From Candidatus Megaera polyxenophila (lineage in GTDB: Bacteria > Pseudomonadota > Alphaproteobacteria > Rickettsiales > Rickettsiaceae): a stretch of DNA of 64,000 bases. The notes beneath the pieces are model-generated. The model was not told the origin of the DNA and made no database searches. It worked only from the letters and a program-made list of their open reading frames with translations. Below are positions 56,098 to 64,000 of the stretch, in pieces (the stretch's first letter is position 1; each line of letters begins with the position of its first letter). A program made the translations under genes and the position numbers. Where the stretch lies: assembly GCA_037101405.1 (NCBI GenBank), contig AP017964.1:496001-560000 (forward strand), in the 5' to 3' direction.

Positions 56098-56243
56098 GAA
56101 ATAAATATAAAGTCTAATAACACCTGTATAACCTACTAAGGCTTTTAAAGCAATAAGATTTTGTGAATTTTCTAGAAAATATTCAAGTTCTAAATATTCT
56201 TACCTTATGCTATAATTATCGCCGTCAGTAATGAGATAATAAA

Positions 56244-56942
56244 ATGAGTATCTTTCATGCTAGTATTCTTACTTTATTCCCCGAAATGTTTCCGGGATCT
56301 TTAAACTACTCACTAGCCGGTAAGGCTCTTAGAAGTAACATTTGGTCATACGATATCATTAATATTAGAGATTTTGGTCTAACAAAGCATAAAAACGTTG
56401 ACGCTGAGGCTTATGGTGGAGGTAACGGTCTTATAATGAGACCAGATGTTATTGGTCCTGCCCTAGATCAAGCGTTATCAAAAAATCCGGAAATTACTAT
56501 TTACTACCCTTCTCCACGAGGAAAATTATTTAATCAAGATTTTGCGCATAAAATTAGCAAAAAAAAAGAAATAATTATTTTATGTGGAAGATTTGAAGGG
56601 ATTGACGAAAGAATAATTGAAGAGTATAATGCGGAGCAGATTAGTATAGGTGACTACATCTTGTCCGGAGGTGAGGTTGCGGCTAATGTAATTCTGGATA
56701 GTGTTATAAGATTATTACCTGGGGTGCTTACAAACCAGGATACTCTTAGAGAGGAATCATTTGAAAGAAAAGACAATGGCAAAAAAATACTTGAACACCC
56801 TCTTTATACTAAACCATCAATCTGGCGAAGTAGAAAGATACCAGAAGTTTTATTGTCAGGTAATCATCAGGAGATTGAAAAATGGAAACACAATCAATCA
56901 GTTGAAGTTACAAAAAAATTAAGACCGGATTTACTAAAGTGA
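56244..56942 (+). CDS. trmD: tRNA (guanine-N1-)-methyltransferase
   Basis: A 232-residue SPOUT enzyme that makes m1G37 in tRNAs including Pro. [12 protein letters not shown], the [16 protein letters not shown] loop, the knot [14 protein letters not shown] and [11 protein letters not shown] are intact. It precedes rplS by 85 nt. In many bacteria rpsP and rimM precede it; they do not here. Confidence 0.97.
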   Translation: MSIFHASILTLFPEMFPGSLNYSLAGKALRSNIWSYDIINIRDFGLTKHKNVDAEAYGGGNGLIMRPDVIGPALDQALSKNPEITIYYPSPRGKLFNQDFAHKISKKKEIIILCGRFEGIDERIIEEYNAEQISIGDYILSGGEVAANVILDSVIRLLPGVLTNQDTLREESFERKDNGKKILEHPLYTKPSIWRSRKIPEVLLSGNHQEIEKWKHNQSVEVTKKLRPDLLK

Positions 56943-56947
56943 ATACC

Positions 56948-57003
56948 CCATGTTCTCATATTAGTCATAAAAGTTAAGTGACTAAGGTTTTAGAACCACA
57001 TGG
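56948..57003 (+). promoter_or_regulatory. Structured leader upstream of rplS
   Basis: TTAGTCA (56961-56967) and TGACTAA (56979-56985) form a perfect 7-bp stem, enclosed by CCATGTTCT (56948-56956) pairing with AGAACC-ACATGG (56992-57003) with a short bulge. The nested hairpins fill most of the trmD-rplS gap. A role in L19 autoregulation or in separating transcripts is inference. Confidence 0.4.
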
Positions 57004-57027
57004 TAACTATAAATTATGGAATAAAAA

Positions 57028-57405
57028 ATGGAAAATTTAATTGAGCAATACGAAGCCAAGCAAATTACAAATTTGCTCCAAAACAAAACAATACCAGACT
57101 TTAGAGCAGGAGACACGGTTTCAGTAAGTGTTAGGGTTATAGACGGAACAACTGAAAGACTTCAAGTTTACGAAGGAGTGGTAATAGCTAAAAGAAACAG
57201 AGGTATTGCTTCTTCTTTTGTTGTTCGTAAAGTAAGCCACGGAGAGGGAGTAGAAAGAAAATTTATGATATATTCTCCGGTTGTTAATAAAATCGAGGTT
57301 GTAAAGCGAGGTGTGGTAAGACGCGCTAAACTCTTTTACTTAAGAGGTCTAAGTGGTAAAGCAGGCCGTATTAAAGAAAAAATATCCTACACTAAGAAAA
57401 AATAA
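57028..57405 (+). CDS. rplS: 50S ribosomal protein L19
   Basis: A 125-residue ribosomal protein with [52 protein letters not shown] and the C-terminal [20 protein letters not shown]. Usual length is 115-125. It closes the trmD-rplS pair. Confidence 0.97.
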   Translation: MENLIEQYEAKQITNLLQNKTIPDFRAGDTVSVSVRVIDGTTERLQVYEGVVIAKRNRGIASSFVVRKVSHGEGVERKFMIYSPVVNKIEVVKRGVVRRAKLFYLRGLSGKAGRIKEKISYTKKK

Positions 57406-57848
57406 GGGGCTTTTTGATTCAATTGCGAAATCCTATCATAATTATGTAAGTTCTAGAATTCAACATTAGGAACTAGGGTTTTGGTATTTTAAAATACAAC
57501 AAGTCAACTCGCATTAAATTTGAGTAAAAAACATTCAAACAAAAATAAGCCTAAGCTAATATAAAACCAGTTTAATAAAAATCTAGCGTCCGTGATAGTA
57601 GTCGCCAAAAATTTTCAAGAGGCGACATAACTATTACGGATACTGAGGTTTAACCATAGCGTCCTTTCCCACATTAAAGAAAATCTTTTTATAGTTAATA
57701 CTTTACATAACTAAAAATGTAACTAGAAATTAACGCACTTAAAAAATATAAAAATTATTTGTACAGGTGATTAATTTTTAGTTGAATATTTTTTAATATA
57801 AGTGTCAAATTGAATAATTAATTAATAAAACTAAAATTTTTTAATTTT
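57406..57848. other. rplS-MFS intergenic region with a long imperfect hairpin
   Basis: A 443-nt AT-rich gap without a convincing ORF. It contains an inverted repeat at 57589-57640 (arms TCCGTGATAGTAGTCGCC and GGCGACATAACTATTACGGA, about 15 paired bases with small bulges and a 14-nt loop). The hairpin could terminate rplS or be a degenerate palindromic repeat. The promoter of the MFS gene probably lies in the last 150 nt, not resolved. Confidence 0.5.
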
Positions 57849-60800
57849 ATGCAAAGATCAAAGCAAGAAAAACTTGGTAGCGAACAAAAAAAAGCCGTAG
57901 GATTATTGTCAATAGGCACTTTTTTGGAGTATTTGTGCGTCCAGTTAAGGCGCTTATGTTGAGTGAGAGATAAACTCACCACGGTAAAAGTTAGAGCCGT
58001 GTAACTAGGATAGCAATATAATGCGAAATCATTATATTGAAGCCTATCGACAAACCAATTTAAAGAATTGGTGTGACTGTTCAGGTCGTAATGCAAATGA
58101 ACACATTGGTAGCCTCGTAAAAGAATTAAGTCTGAAGGTTGAGCCTCTAAGTATTAGGTGAAAACAGTAAAACAAAATGAAATCTAACTGACACGTTTTG
58201 TTTCTTCAGCGGGGTAATAGTGACGACATGAACAGATAGGACATAGGTAGCAACTGGAGAGGCCCTCCTCATCCCTAGAGAAATACTAGGAGCAAGATCT
58301 TTTCTATAACGAGATATATCTCGGAAAAGAAGAGAAGATGAGAGGGAGTCGGATAGGGGCATAGTAGTGATGAAGCAAGGTAATGCTTGTGGAGCGAAGG
58401 CCTCTTACTTAGAAAACATCTTCTAACAAAACGAGAGGTAAAGGAGAATGATAAAAACTCCAATTTTATTACAAGATCTGAGGAAGAAGATATACATTCA
58501 AGCGAAGTCTGAAAAGACTTGGCGATTCTGGGGCATTTATGTACATATGTGTAAAATTGAAACCTTAAGAGAATCGTATCGTCTGGCACGAAAGAACAAT
58601 GGAGCGCCAGGTATTGACAAGATGACCTTTGAGGATATAGAAAGAAACGGTGTTGAATCGTTTCTTCACCAGATACACAATGAACTTAAATCAGAGACTT
58701 ACTACCCTTTACGAAACCGTCTAAAAGAAATACCAAAAGCAAGCGGAAAAGGTATGCGCAAGCTTTTAATTCCTTCTATACGGGATCGTGTGGTTCAGGG
58801 TGCTTTAAAACTCATTCTCGAACCTATTTTTGAAGCAGACTTTCAACAAGGATCTTATGGATACCGACCTAGTAAAAATGCACAAGAAGCAGTGCAAAGA
58901 ATAGCAGATGATCTCGTTAAGAAGAAAGGAAACGTCATTGATGCCGATCTTAAGGATTATTATGACAGCATCAGACATGATATTCTTCTTACCAAATTAG
59001 CTAAAAGAGTTAAAGATTCATCTGTTATGAGGCTTCTGAAGCTAATAATTAAGGCGGGAGGTAAAAGTGGAATTTGTCAAGGAGGCCCTTTATCACCTCT
59101 GTTAAGCAACATCTATCTGACTTCAGTGGATGAGATGCTTGAAAGAGCAAAAGAGGCTACAAAGATTGTAATTCAAGGCAAAAGCTACACTAATCTAGAA
59201 TATTATAGATGGGCCGATGACATTGTGATTTTAGTTGATAGTTATCAAAAATGGGAATGGCTCTTTAAAACTGCTTATAAAAGGCTTCGAGAAGAACTTA
59301 GTAAGATTGGAGTTACGCTGAACACTGATAAAACTAGACTTGTGTATGCAGAAAAAGGTAACACTTTCTCTTTCCTTGGTTTCCGCTTCAAACGAATACG
59401 GACAAGGCAAGGAAAAGAAGGAGTACTGCGCCTCCCTAAAATAGAAAGTCGTACAAAACTGTTGAGAAAGCTCAAAGAAGTATTCCGACAACATCGATCA
59501 CATCATGTAAGACAAGTTATCGATGAGATCAACCCAATTCTAAGAGGTTGGGTATCCTATTTTAGGATCGGGAACTCAAGTGAATGCTTTGCATTTATCA
59601 AAGACTGGATAGAAAAGAAGCTGAGAAGACATCTTATGTATGCCCAAAAGCGTCAAGGATTTGGATGGAAGAGATGGAGTAAAGAGACACTTTATAAAAC
59701 CTTAGGGTTATATAATGGATACCACCTCTTGAAAGTAACTCCTGTTCAATTAGGTCTCATAAACTTGGATACGAAATTCTAAGGGAAAGCCCGTTGCGGG
59801 AAAACCGCACGGCGGGTTTGACGTGGCGGGGGCAGGAAACGTGGCTCTTGAGTTTGAGTGTGCGCGCCTGACCTCGACCCTACTGACTTAATGCTTTATA
59901 TCCACATGGCTGTGTTGCTTAATGAATTATTTTTCCCTAAAACTGATCCTTTTACCGCATCCTTACTTTCTGCCTTTGCTTTTTGCTCCTCTTATATATT
60001 AAGACCATTTGGAGCTTTAATCTTTGGTTTTATTGGTGATTTCATAGGCAGAAAATCTGTTATAGTTATTACGACTATAATAATGGTAATAACCTGTACG
60101 ACAATTGCCGTCTTACCAACATATGCACAAATAGGAATTACCGCCTCTTGGATTATTACAATATGCCGTATGGTACAAGGAATGGCCGCAAGTGCCGAAT
60201 CTAGGGGAGCAGAAATTTATATTACAGAAAGCATAAAACCACCTCTGCAATATCCTTTAGTAGCAATAATTACCGTTTTTTCGGCAGTGGGCACAAGTTT
60301 TGCTCTTGGTATAAGCTCCATTTTTACTAACGTCAATATTTTTGGTACAGAAAACCAGTACTGGAGAGTAGCATTTTTTCTGGGTGCAATAATAGGGTTA
60401 GTTGGAGGAGTTGCGAGAACCAGTTTAAGAGAAGCATCAGAATTTGCTAACAAAAAGAAAATGCTGAAAATGAAATTTGCTGATAATAAAGTAGAGTGGG
60501 ATAAAAATTATTTCAAAGATACTTTTGATAATGAAAAAACTTTTTTAACCTCTTTAGCCTATTTCATAATATGCTGCGCCCGTCCTCCTTGTTTCTATTT
60601 CATATACATTTATTGCTCAGACGTTCTTAAACATGACTTCGGCCTATCGGCTGGTGCAATTATTTCACATAATTTTTGGGTATCAATAGTAGATATGTGC
60701 GGTTTATTATTTTTAGCTTATATAAGTAGTAGAATATACCCCCTTAAAATACTTAAGGCTAAACTTTTTCTATTTTTTACCTGTATTATCTTCTTTCCTG

Positions 60801-61108
60801 CAGCTATGTACACTTATCCTAGTGAACTGACAGTTTTTGTGTTTCAGTGTTTAGCTTCTCTTTTTGTATTTGATGACGTGCCAGCAAGTCCCGTATTCTA
60901 TAAACATTTCCCCATCATAAAAAGGTTCACTTATACTAGCTTATTGAGCTCATTTGCTAAATTAATGACCTATGCCATTACTTCATTTGGCCTGGTATAT
61001 TCAACTAAGTATTTTGGATATTATGGGATATTTTTAATCTTAATCCCTGTAGGGGTTGTGTATTATTTTGCCGTTAAGTATTTCGAGGGATTGGAAAAGG
61101 TAAAATAG
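57849..61108 (+). CDS. MFS transporter of the ProP/metabolite:H+ symporter type, interrupted by a group II intron
   Basis: Exon 1 is 57849-57934 (MQRSKQEKLGSEQ..., ending GTFLEY plus two bases); exon 2 is 59884-61108. Joined, the codon across the junction becomes TTT and the frame reads GTFLEYFDLMLYIHMAVL, the normal first helix of this transporter group, giving a 436-residue protein with about 12 helices. GDFIGRKSVIVI is the MFS loop 2-3 motif. Without splicing only exon 2 or fragments would be made. Rickettsiales carry many ProP-like paralogues; the substrate (osmolytes or organic acids) is unknown. The 3' end overlaps the convergent spoT fragment by 35 bp. Confidence 0.88.
57929..57934 (+). 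other. IBS1 of the group II intron
   Basis: The last exon bases, AGTATTT (57928-57934), are complementary to AAATACT at 58281-58287 in the intron, seven consecutive pairs. Confidence 0.65.
58275..58290 (+). other. EBS1 hairpin of the group II intron
   Basis: CCTAG (58274-58278) and CTAGG (58286-58290) form a stem whose loop region presents AAATACT (58281-58287), complementary to IBS1. This is the expected geometry for EBS1 in a domain I terminal loop. Confidence 0.55.
58448..59782 (+). CDS. ltrA: Group II intron reverse transcriptase/maturase
   Basis: A 444-residue intron-encoded protein. RT blocks: NNGAPGIDKMTFEDIE, LIPSIRDRVVQGALKLILEPIFEADF, SYGYRPSKNAQEAVQRI, IDADLKDYYDSI, GGPLSPLLSNIYL, and the catalytic core YRWADDIVILV (ADD intact, W in place of the usual Y). 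The maturase X domain is at the C-terminus (ILRGWVSYFRIGNSSECFAFIKDW). There is no HNH endonuclease domain, so mobility would rely on replication forks or another primer. AAAGGAGA lies directly before the ATG. Confidence 0.95.
   Translation: MIKTPILLQDLRKKIYIQAKSEKTWRFWGIYVHMCKIETLRESYRLARKNNGAPGIDKMTFEDIERNGVESFLHQIHNELKSETYYPLRNRLKEIPKASGKGMRKLLIPSIRDRVVQGALKLILEPIFEADFQQGSYGYRPSKNAQEAVQRIADDLVKKKGNVIDADLKDYYDSIRHDILLTKLAKRVKDSSVMRLLKLIIKAGGKSGICQGGPLSPLLSNIYLTSVDEMLERAKEATKIVIQGKSYTNLEYYRWADDIVILVDSYQKWEWLFKTAYKRLREELSKIGVTLNTDKTRLVYAEKGNTFSFLGFRFKRIRTRQGKEGVLRLPKIESRTKLLRKLKEVFRQHRSHHVRQVIDEINPILRGWVSYFRIGNSSECFAFIKDWIEKKLRRHLMYAQKRQGFGWKRWSKETLYKTLGLYNGYHLLKVTPVQLGLINLDTKF
59787..59819 (+). 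ncRNA. Group II intron domain V
   Basis: AAGCCCGT and the CGGGTTT arm pair at the base, with an upper GCGG/CCGC stem closed by GAAA. The AGC catalytic triad is at the 5' side. This is the catalytic core of the ribozyme. Confidence 0.9.
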
Positions 61109-61753
61109 ATTCTTCATGAAAAACGGTTTTCTTTTTTTTTATATTGCTTAAAGAGATTACCCCTAGCTCAATGTTTAACTCTACACATTGTTTATAAAGG
61201 AAGTCACTAACCTCATGTAAAGATAATTCTTCTGCAAAAATTAAAAAGTTCTTTATAGTCTCGGTTACTTGTTCCTTTTGTTTTTCCGGAGATAAATAAT
61301 TTACTGTGCTTATATTATGAATCCTGTCAACTATTTTTATTAAAACCACTTCCTTATCATTTTGAAACCAAGCATTCCGTAATACTTGCTCTACACTAAG
61401 TTTACTTCCATCAGACCTATCACACGAGTTAATCTATCAACCATTTCAGCAATTCTAGAACCAAAGGCTTCCGCAAGCATACTCTCTGTGGCTTCTGTAT
61501 CTTCTAATATATCATGTAAAATACTGGTAACTATTACTTCCGTTTTTAAATTATAATCAGAAACAATATAAGCTACTTCTAGCGGATGGGTGTAAAAAGG
61601 TTCTCCACTTTTTCTAAACTGACCGGTATGATATTCTTTAGCAAAATAAATAGCTTTATTGATTAATTCAAAATCTAGAAAATTTTGAATATCTAAAGAT
61701 TTAAGTTTTTCTATTAATCTAATAGTGTGAAGGCAAGATTCCGAATAGTCCAC
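61074..61753 (-). pseudogene. spoT: SpoT-like (p)ppGpp hydrolase domain gene, frameshifted
   Basis: The first frame (MDYSESCLHTIRLIEKL...) holds the HD domain motifs HPLEVAYI and ILHDILEDTEAT and stops at 61391. The next frame, entered by a shift near 61416-61423, continues SDGSKLSVEQVLRNAWFQNDKEVVLIKIVDRIHNI, including the second HD-domain Asp. Together they would make about 225 residues, hydrolase domain only, without synthetase or TGS regions. Small or split spoT genes are usual in Rickettsia. If unshifted, the N-terminal product lacks the DRIHN metal site and is probably dead. Confidence 0.8.
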
Positions 61754-61982
61754 AATTGAAAATTATTTAGTTATATAACTTTATAATAACACATTACGAA
61801 CTGCATTGTAAATGTAAATGGGGTAAGCCGACTTGAATCTACTTCTATCCTTAGATTTATTGGTAAAAAGGCATTAATAAAATAATACTACTTTACTATC
61901 CGGTAATCTAAAATATTTAGCTAATCTTACTGTAATTTTATCTCATTGTGCTTCAGGAAATTTGGATAATAGTAGTGGTCAG

Positions 61983-62405
61983 CTATGACAAATCCTTCCT
62001 TAAATAATAAAAAGAGCTATCACCAGCATAACCATCTCGCTTTAATTCAATTTGAAAACCAAGTTTTTGGTAAAATTCTGGAGCTTGAAAATTCATAGTT
62101 TCTACAAATGCAAAACTGCACCCTTGTTCTTTGCCATAGCGCAGGACATGTTCGATCAAGATTCTCCCTATACCTTGCCTCCTGTATCCCTTTCTGGTTA
62201 TAAGATATTTTATGTGGAGATTTCCCCAAAATAACTGACAAACACATACTCCGATATTTATTCCATTATCATTTATTTCAAATGCAATAGGTCCATTGCT
62301 TAAACCATCAAAACCCATAGTAGAAATTGCATGGTCAGCAAAATCCTTATAAATCGAATCTTTAAGTTCCGAAGTTAAGGCGCCTATAGTAATTTTGTAC
62401 GTCAT
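61983..62405 (-). CDS. GNAT family N-acetyltransferase
   Basis: A 140-residue protein with the acetyl-CoA loop YLITRKGYRRQGIGRILIEHVL (R-R-Q-G-I-G) and the C-terminal NFQAPEFYQKLGFQIELKRDGYAG. This pattern is common to small acetyltransferases of unknown substrate. Separated from the spoT fragment by 229 nt that show nothing recognisable. Confidence 0.88.
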   Translation of the reverse strand: MTYKITIGALTSELKDSIYKDFADHAISTMGFDGLSNGPIAFEINDNGINIGVCVCQLFWGNLHIKYLITRKGYRRQGIGRILIEHVLRYGKEQGCSFAFVETMNFQAPEFYQKLGFQIELKRDGYAGDSSFYYLRKDLS

Positions 62406-62597
62406 AACATTTTAACAAGGGTTATATATTTTTCAGAAAACGATAAAAATAATTTGCTAAAAATTTTTAGCCTACTCTAGCCTGTAATGACTATAATTTA
62501 GCCTTTTATAATTTTTTATATTTTAAAATTAACCTCAGAAACCGATATCTTAAATCCAAGTAACTTTGGTATAAGTGTTAAGCGATAATCTAGTTAA

Positions 62598-63317
62598 TCA
62601 CTCCAAAAATAGTTTTTTAGCAGTTGATTTAGAATTTGTTTTCGTTTTTTCAGAATTATTTGGGGTTGAATCGGTTTGATGGTTAAAGGTCGTTTTTAAA
62701 TAATCATCGATTTCTTCATTAAGCCTGTCAATCTTCTCTCTAAAAAAATGATCCGCCCCTGCTATCATACGATAGTCTACTTTGATATATTTTTGCTTTG
62801 ATAATTTCTGTGCTAGTTCGTGTACTAATTCTTCCGAGACTACGCTATCTAAATCTCCTTGCATTATCAATCCTGGTACTGGACAAGGGGAGAGAAATGA
62901 AAAATCATATTTATTAACTGGCGGAGAAACTGTTAGAAAATGAGTAATTTCAGGCCTTCTCATAATTAATTGCATAGCAATCCAAGCTCCAAAAGAAAAT
63001 CCGGCAATAAGACTTCCACTCGCCATAGGGTTATTTAATTGAAGCCAATCAAGGGCCGTTGCTGCATCAGTCATCTCACCGATCCCCTCATCAAACTTAC
63101 CGACCGATCTTCCTACACCACGAAAGTTAACCCTAAGAACAGTAAAATTGTTATCAGCAAGAGTCTTGTACATACTGTAAACAACTTTGTTATTCATTGT
63201 ACCGCCATATAACGGATGTGGGTGAAGTACAAGTGCTACCGGTGCTCTTGGATCAGGTGATTCTGTATATCTTCCTTCTATCCGTCCGGCTGGTCCATTA
63301 AAAAAAACTTCAGGCAT
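62598..63317 (-). CDS. Alpha/beta hydrolase (YtfL/dienelactone-type)
   Basis: A 239-residue alpha/beta hydrolase of the group with LVLHPHPLYGGTMNNKVVYSM and FRGVGRSVGKFDEG, conserved in Rickettsiales and other Alphaproteobacteria. The nucleophile elbow is GFSFGAW; the acid Asp and His lie in QGDLDSVV and GADHFF. A Ser/Lys/Thr-rich tail of 25 residues follows. Substrate unknown. No signal peptide. Confidence 0.88.
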   Translation of the reverse strand: MPEVFFNGPAGRIEGRYTESPDPRAPVALVLHPHPLYGGTMNNKVVYSMYKTLADNNFTVLRVNFRGVGRSVGKFDEGIGEMTDAATALDWLQLNNPMASGSLIAGFSFGAWIAMQLIMRRPEITHFLTVSPPVNKYDFSFLSPCPVPGLIMQGDLDSVVSEELVHELAQKLSKQKYIKVDYRMIAGADHFFREKIDRLNEEIDDYLKTTFNHQTDSTPNNSEKTKTNSKSTAKKLFLE

Positions 63318-63542
63318 TATCTAGATATATAATATTTATTTTTGCATAGGAGTCTATTATGTTTTTTTATAAAATACAATAGACTTGTTATGTTAAGCTC
63401 AGTAAAAATTACATGAAAATTTCTGATATATTTATGTTTTAAGCACAACCGAGACAGAATAAAACTAGACTAAAAAAGAATTTTAGTTATTATAACTAGG
63501 GTTAATATTAATATTTAAAAATTAATTATACATCTACTTAAA

Positions 63543-64000
63543 ATGATATTGAGAAACTTATTAACGCTAACAATAATGGCCTTGATACTTGCTGTTAACT
63601 GTGCCTTTGCCGGTGAAGAGGGATACGCTGCTATTATTAAGAAACAGTCAGCTCAAATAAAATCATTACAAAGCCGCCTTGACCATCTGGAACAAACTGT
63701 TGCTGCTATGCAAGTAAAACAGCCAAATTCAGAACCTAAACCTAACTTAGATAAGCAAATAACTCAGTCACAAGAGGCGCATTCACCGCTAGCTCAAGGC
63801 AAAAAAATTGCTTCTAAAGAAAATAAGACTACTGAAATTCAGTCTGAATATGACCTTGCCCTTGCGTCTTTAAAAGATGGTAATTTTAGCGAAGCAGAAG
63901 AGAAATTTGCGAATTTCATTCAAAATCACAAAGATCATAAACTTCGGGAAAATGCAGTTTTTTGGTATGCTGAAAGCTTTTACCGGCAAGGCAATTTCAA
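63543..64000 (+). CDS. cpoB: CpoB/YbgF-like TolA-associated periplasmic protein (3' end outside window)
   Basis: From ATG 63543 the frame is open to the window end (152 codons seen). A signal peptide ends near AFA, then a coiled coil (QIKSLQSRLDHLEQTVAAM), a Pro/Gln-rich linker and the start of TPR repeats (EYDLALASLKDGNFSEAEEKFANFI, ENAVFWYAESFYRQGNF). CpoB coordinates outer-membrane constriction with septal PBP1b and the Tol-Pal complex. tolB/pal should lie upstream or downstream but are outside. Confidence 0.88.
   Translation, partial: MILRNLLTLTIMALILAVNCAFAGEEGYAAIIKKQSAQIKSLQSRLDHLEQTVAAMQVKQPNSEPKPNLDKQITQSQEAHSPLAQGKKIASKENKTTEIQSEYDLALASLKDGNFSEAEEKFANFIQNHKDHKLRENAVFWYAESFYRQGNF

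Larger units (their letters stand above)
57935..59883 (+). mobile_element. Complete group II intron with maturase/reverse transcriptase, 1949 nt
   Basis: The 5' end is GTGCGTCC (57935) and the 3' end CCCTAC (59883), matching group II ends GTGYG and AY. Domain V is at 59787-59819 with the AGC triad, an internal GAAA loop and paired arms. The encoded protein is in domain IV. Boundaries were set by restoring the MFS frame and agree with the consensus. It is inserted in the sense orientation, so it can splice from the host mRNA. Intact ends and ORF indicate it is probably active. Confidence 0.92.

Noticed and set aside
58147-58589. Minus-strand ORFs within the group II intron
   Set aside because: They lie opposite structured intron RNA and the start of the maturase; their composition is artefactual.

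Overview
The window is an AT-rich, gene-dense chromosomal segment from an obligate intracellular alphaproteobacterium of the order Rickettsiales, most likely family Rickettsiaceae. The evidence is a circularly permuted two-piece tmRNA, an NDUFA12-like and an NDUFAF5-like protein, alphaproteobacterial SspB, a stand-alone VirB2-like pilin, a short frameshifted SpoT-like HD protein, a secreted intradiol-dioxygenase-like protein, DUF2608 proteins, and symporter/histidine-kinase fusions. The genus cannot be fixed from the sequence alone. Both window edges cut genes: a carboxylesterase at the left and cpoB at the right.

Layout. 1-5.3 kb (+): esterase, LtaS-type sulfatase, glyA, a secreted lipid-kinase-like protein, nrdR. 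5.4-8.2 kb (-): hda, perM, csaA, grpE. 8.3-9.7 kb (+): rph and a LysE-type exporter. 9.8-15.5 kb, mostly (-): two tiny His-rich membrane proteins bracket ompH/skp, holA, lpd, an NDUFAF5-like methyltransferase and an SLT-like lytic enzyme; a DUF167 gene is on +. 16.5-18.6 kb (-): permuted ssrA followed directly by sspB, rnhA, an NDUFA12-like gene and mlaD. 18.9-24.9 kb (-): two DUF2608 proteins, a DASS transporter, era, rnc and lepB. 24.9-33.3 kb: an AmpD amidase, a secreted bactofilin-like protein, a symporter-kinase whose 5' end has been split by a 1665-bp IS carrying a passenger gene, then uvrB. 33.4-36.7 kb (+): grxC, ftsW, murG and a lipoprotein. 36.9-45.2 kb: an acetyltransferase, an FKBP-like protein, a dioxygenase-like protein, lepA, prfB with its programmed frameshift, a MNT/HEPN toxin-antitoxin pair with a broken HEPN gene, and murD. 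45.3-52.3 kb (-): dacA, the second symporter-kinase, infC with no canonical start, and thrS. 52.4-57.4 kb (+ unless noted): folC, virB2, an S41 peptidase, tRNA-Pro (-), trmD and rplS. 57.8-61.1 kb (+): an MFS transporter gene interrupted by a complete 1949-nt group II intron. 61.1-64 kb: a frameshifted spoT, an acetyltransferase, an alpha/beta hydrolase, and the start of cpoB.

Most genes are housekeeping: translation (infC, thrS, prfB, lepA, trmD, rplS, tmRNA), replication and repair (hda, holA, uvrB, rnhA), envelope (ftsW, murG, murD, dacA, ampD, mlaD, virB2, cpoB) and protein quality control (grpE, lepB, sspB with ssrA). The most notable structures are two recent mobile-element insertions whose boundaries can be read to the base. 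One is an IS with 25-bp inverted ends and an 8-bp target duplication; its inverted repeat supplies a new in-frame ATG to the gene it split. The other is a sense-oriented group II intron whose excision restores an exact MFS reading frame, with a 7-bp EBS1/IBS1 match. Other notable points are the secreted kinase-like protein, the non-AUG infC start, a T8 frameshift in the HEPN gene, the ssrA-sspB adjacency, and a pair of His-rich microproteins that each have a perfect or near-perfect inverted repeat upstream.
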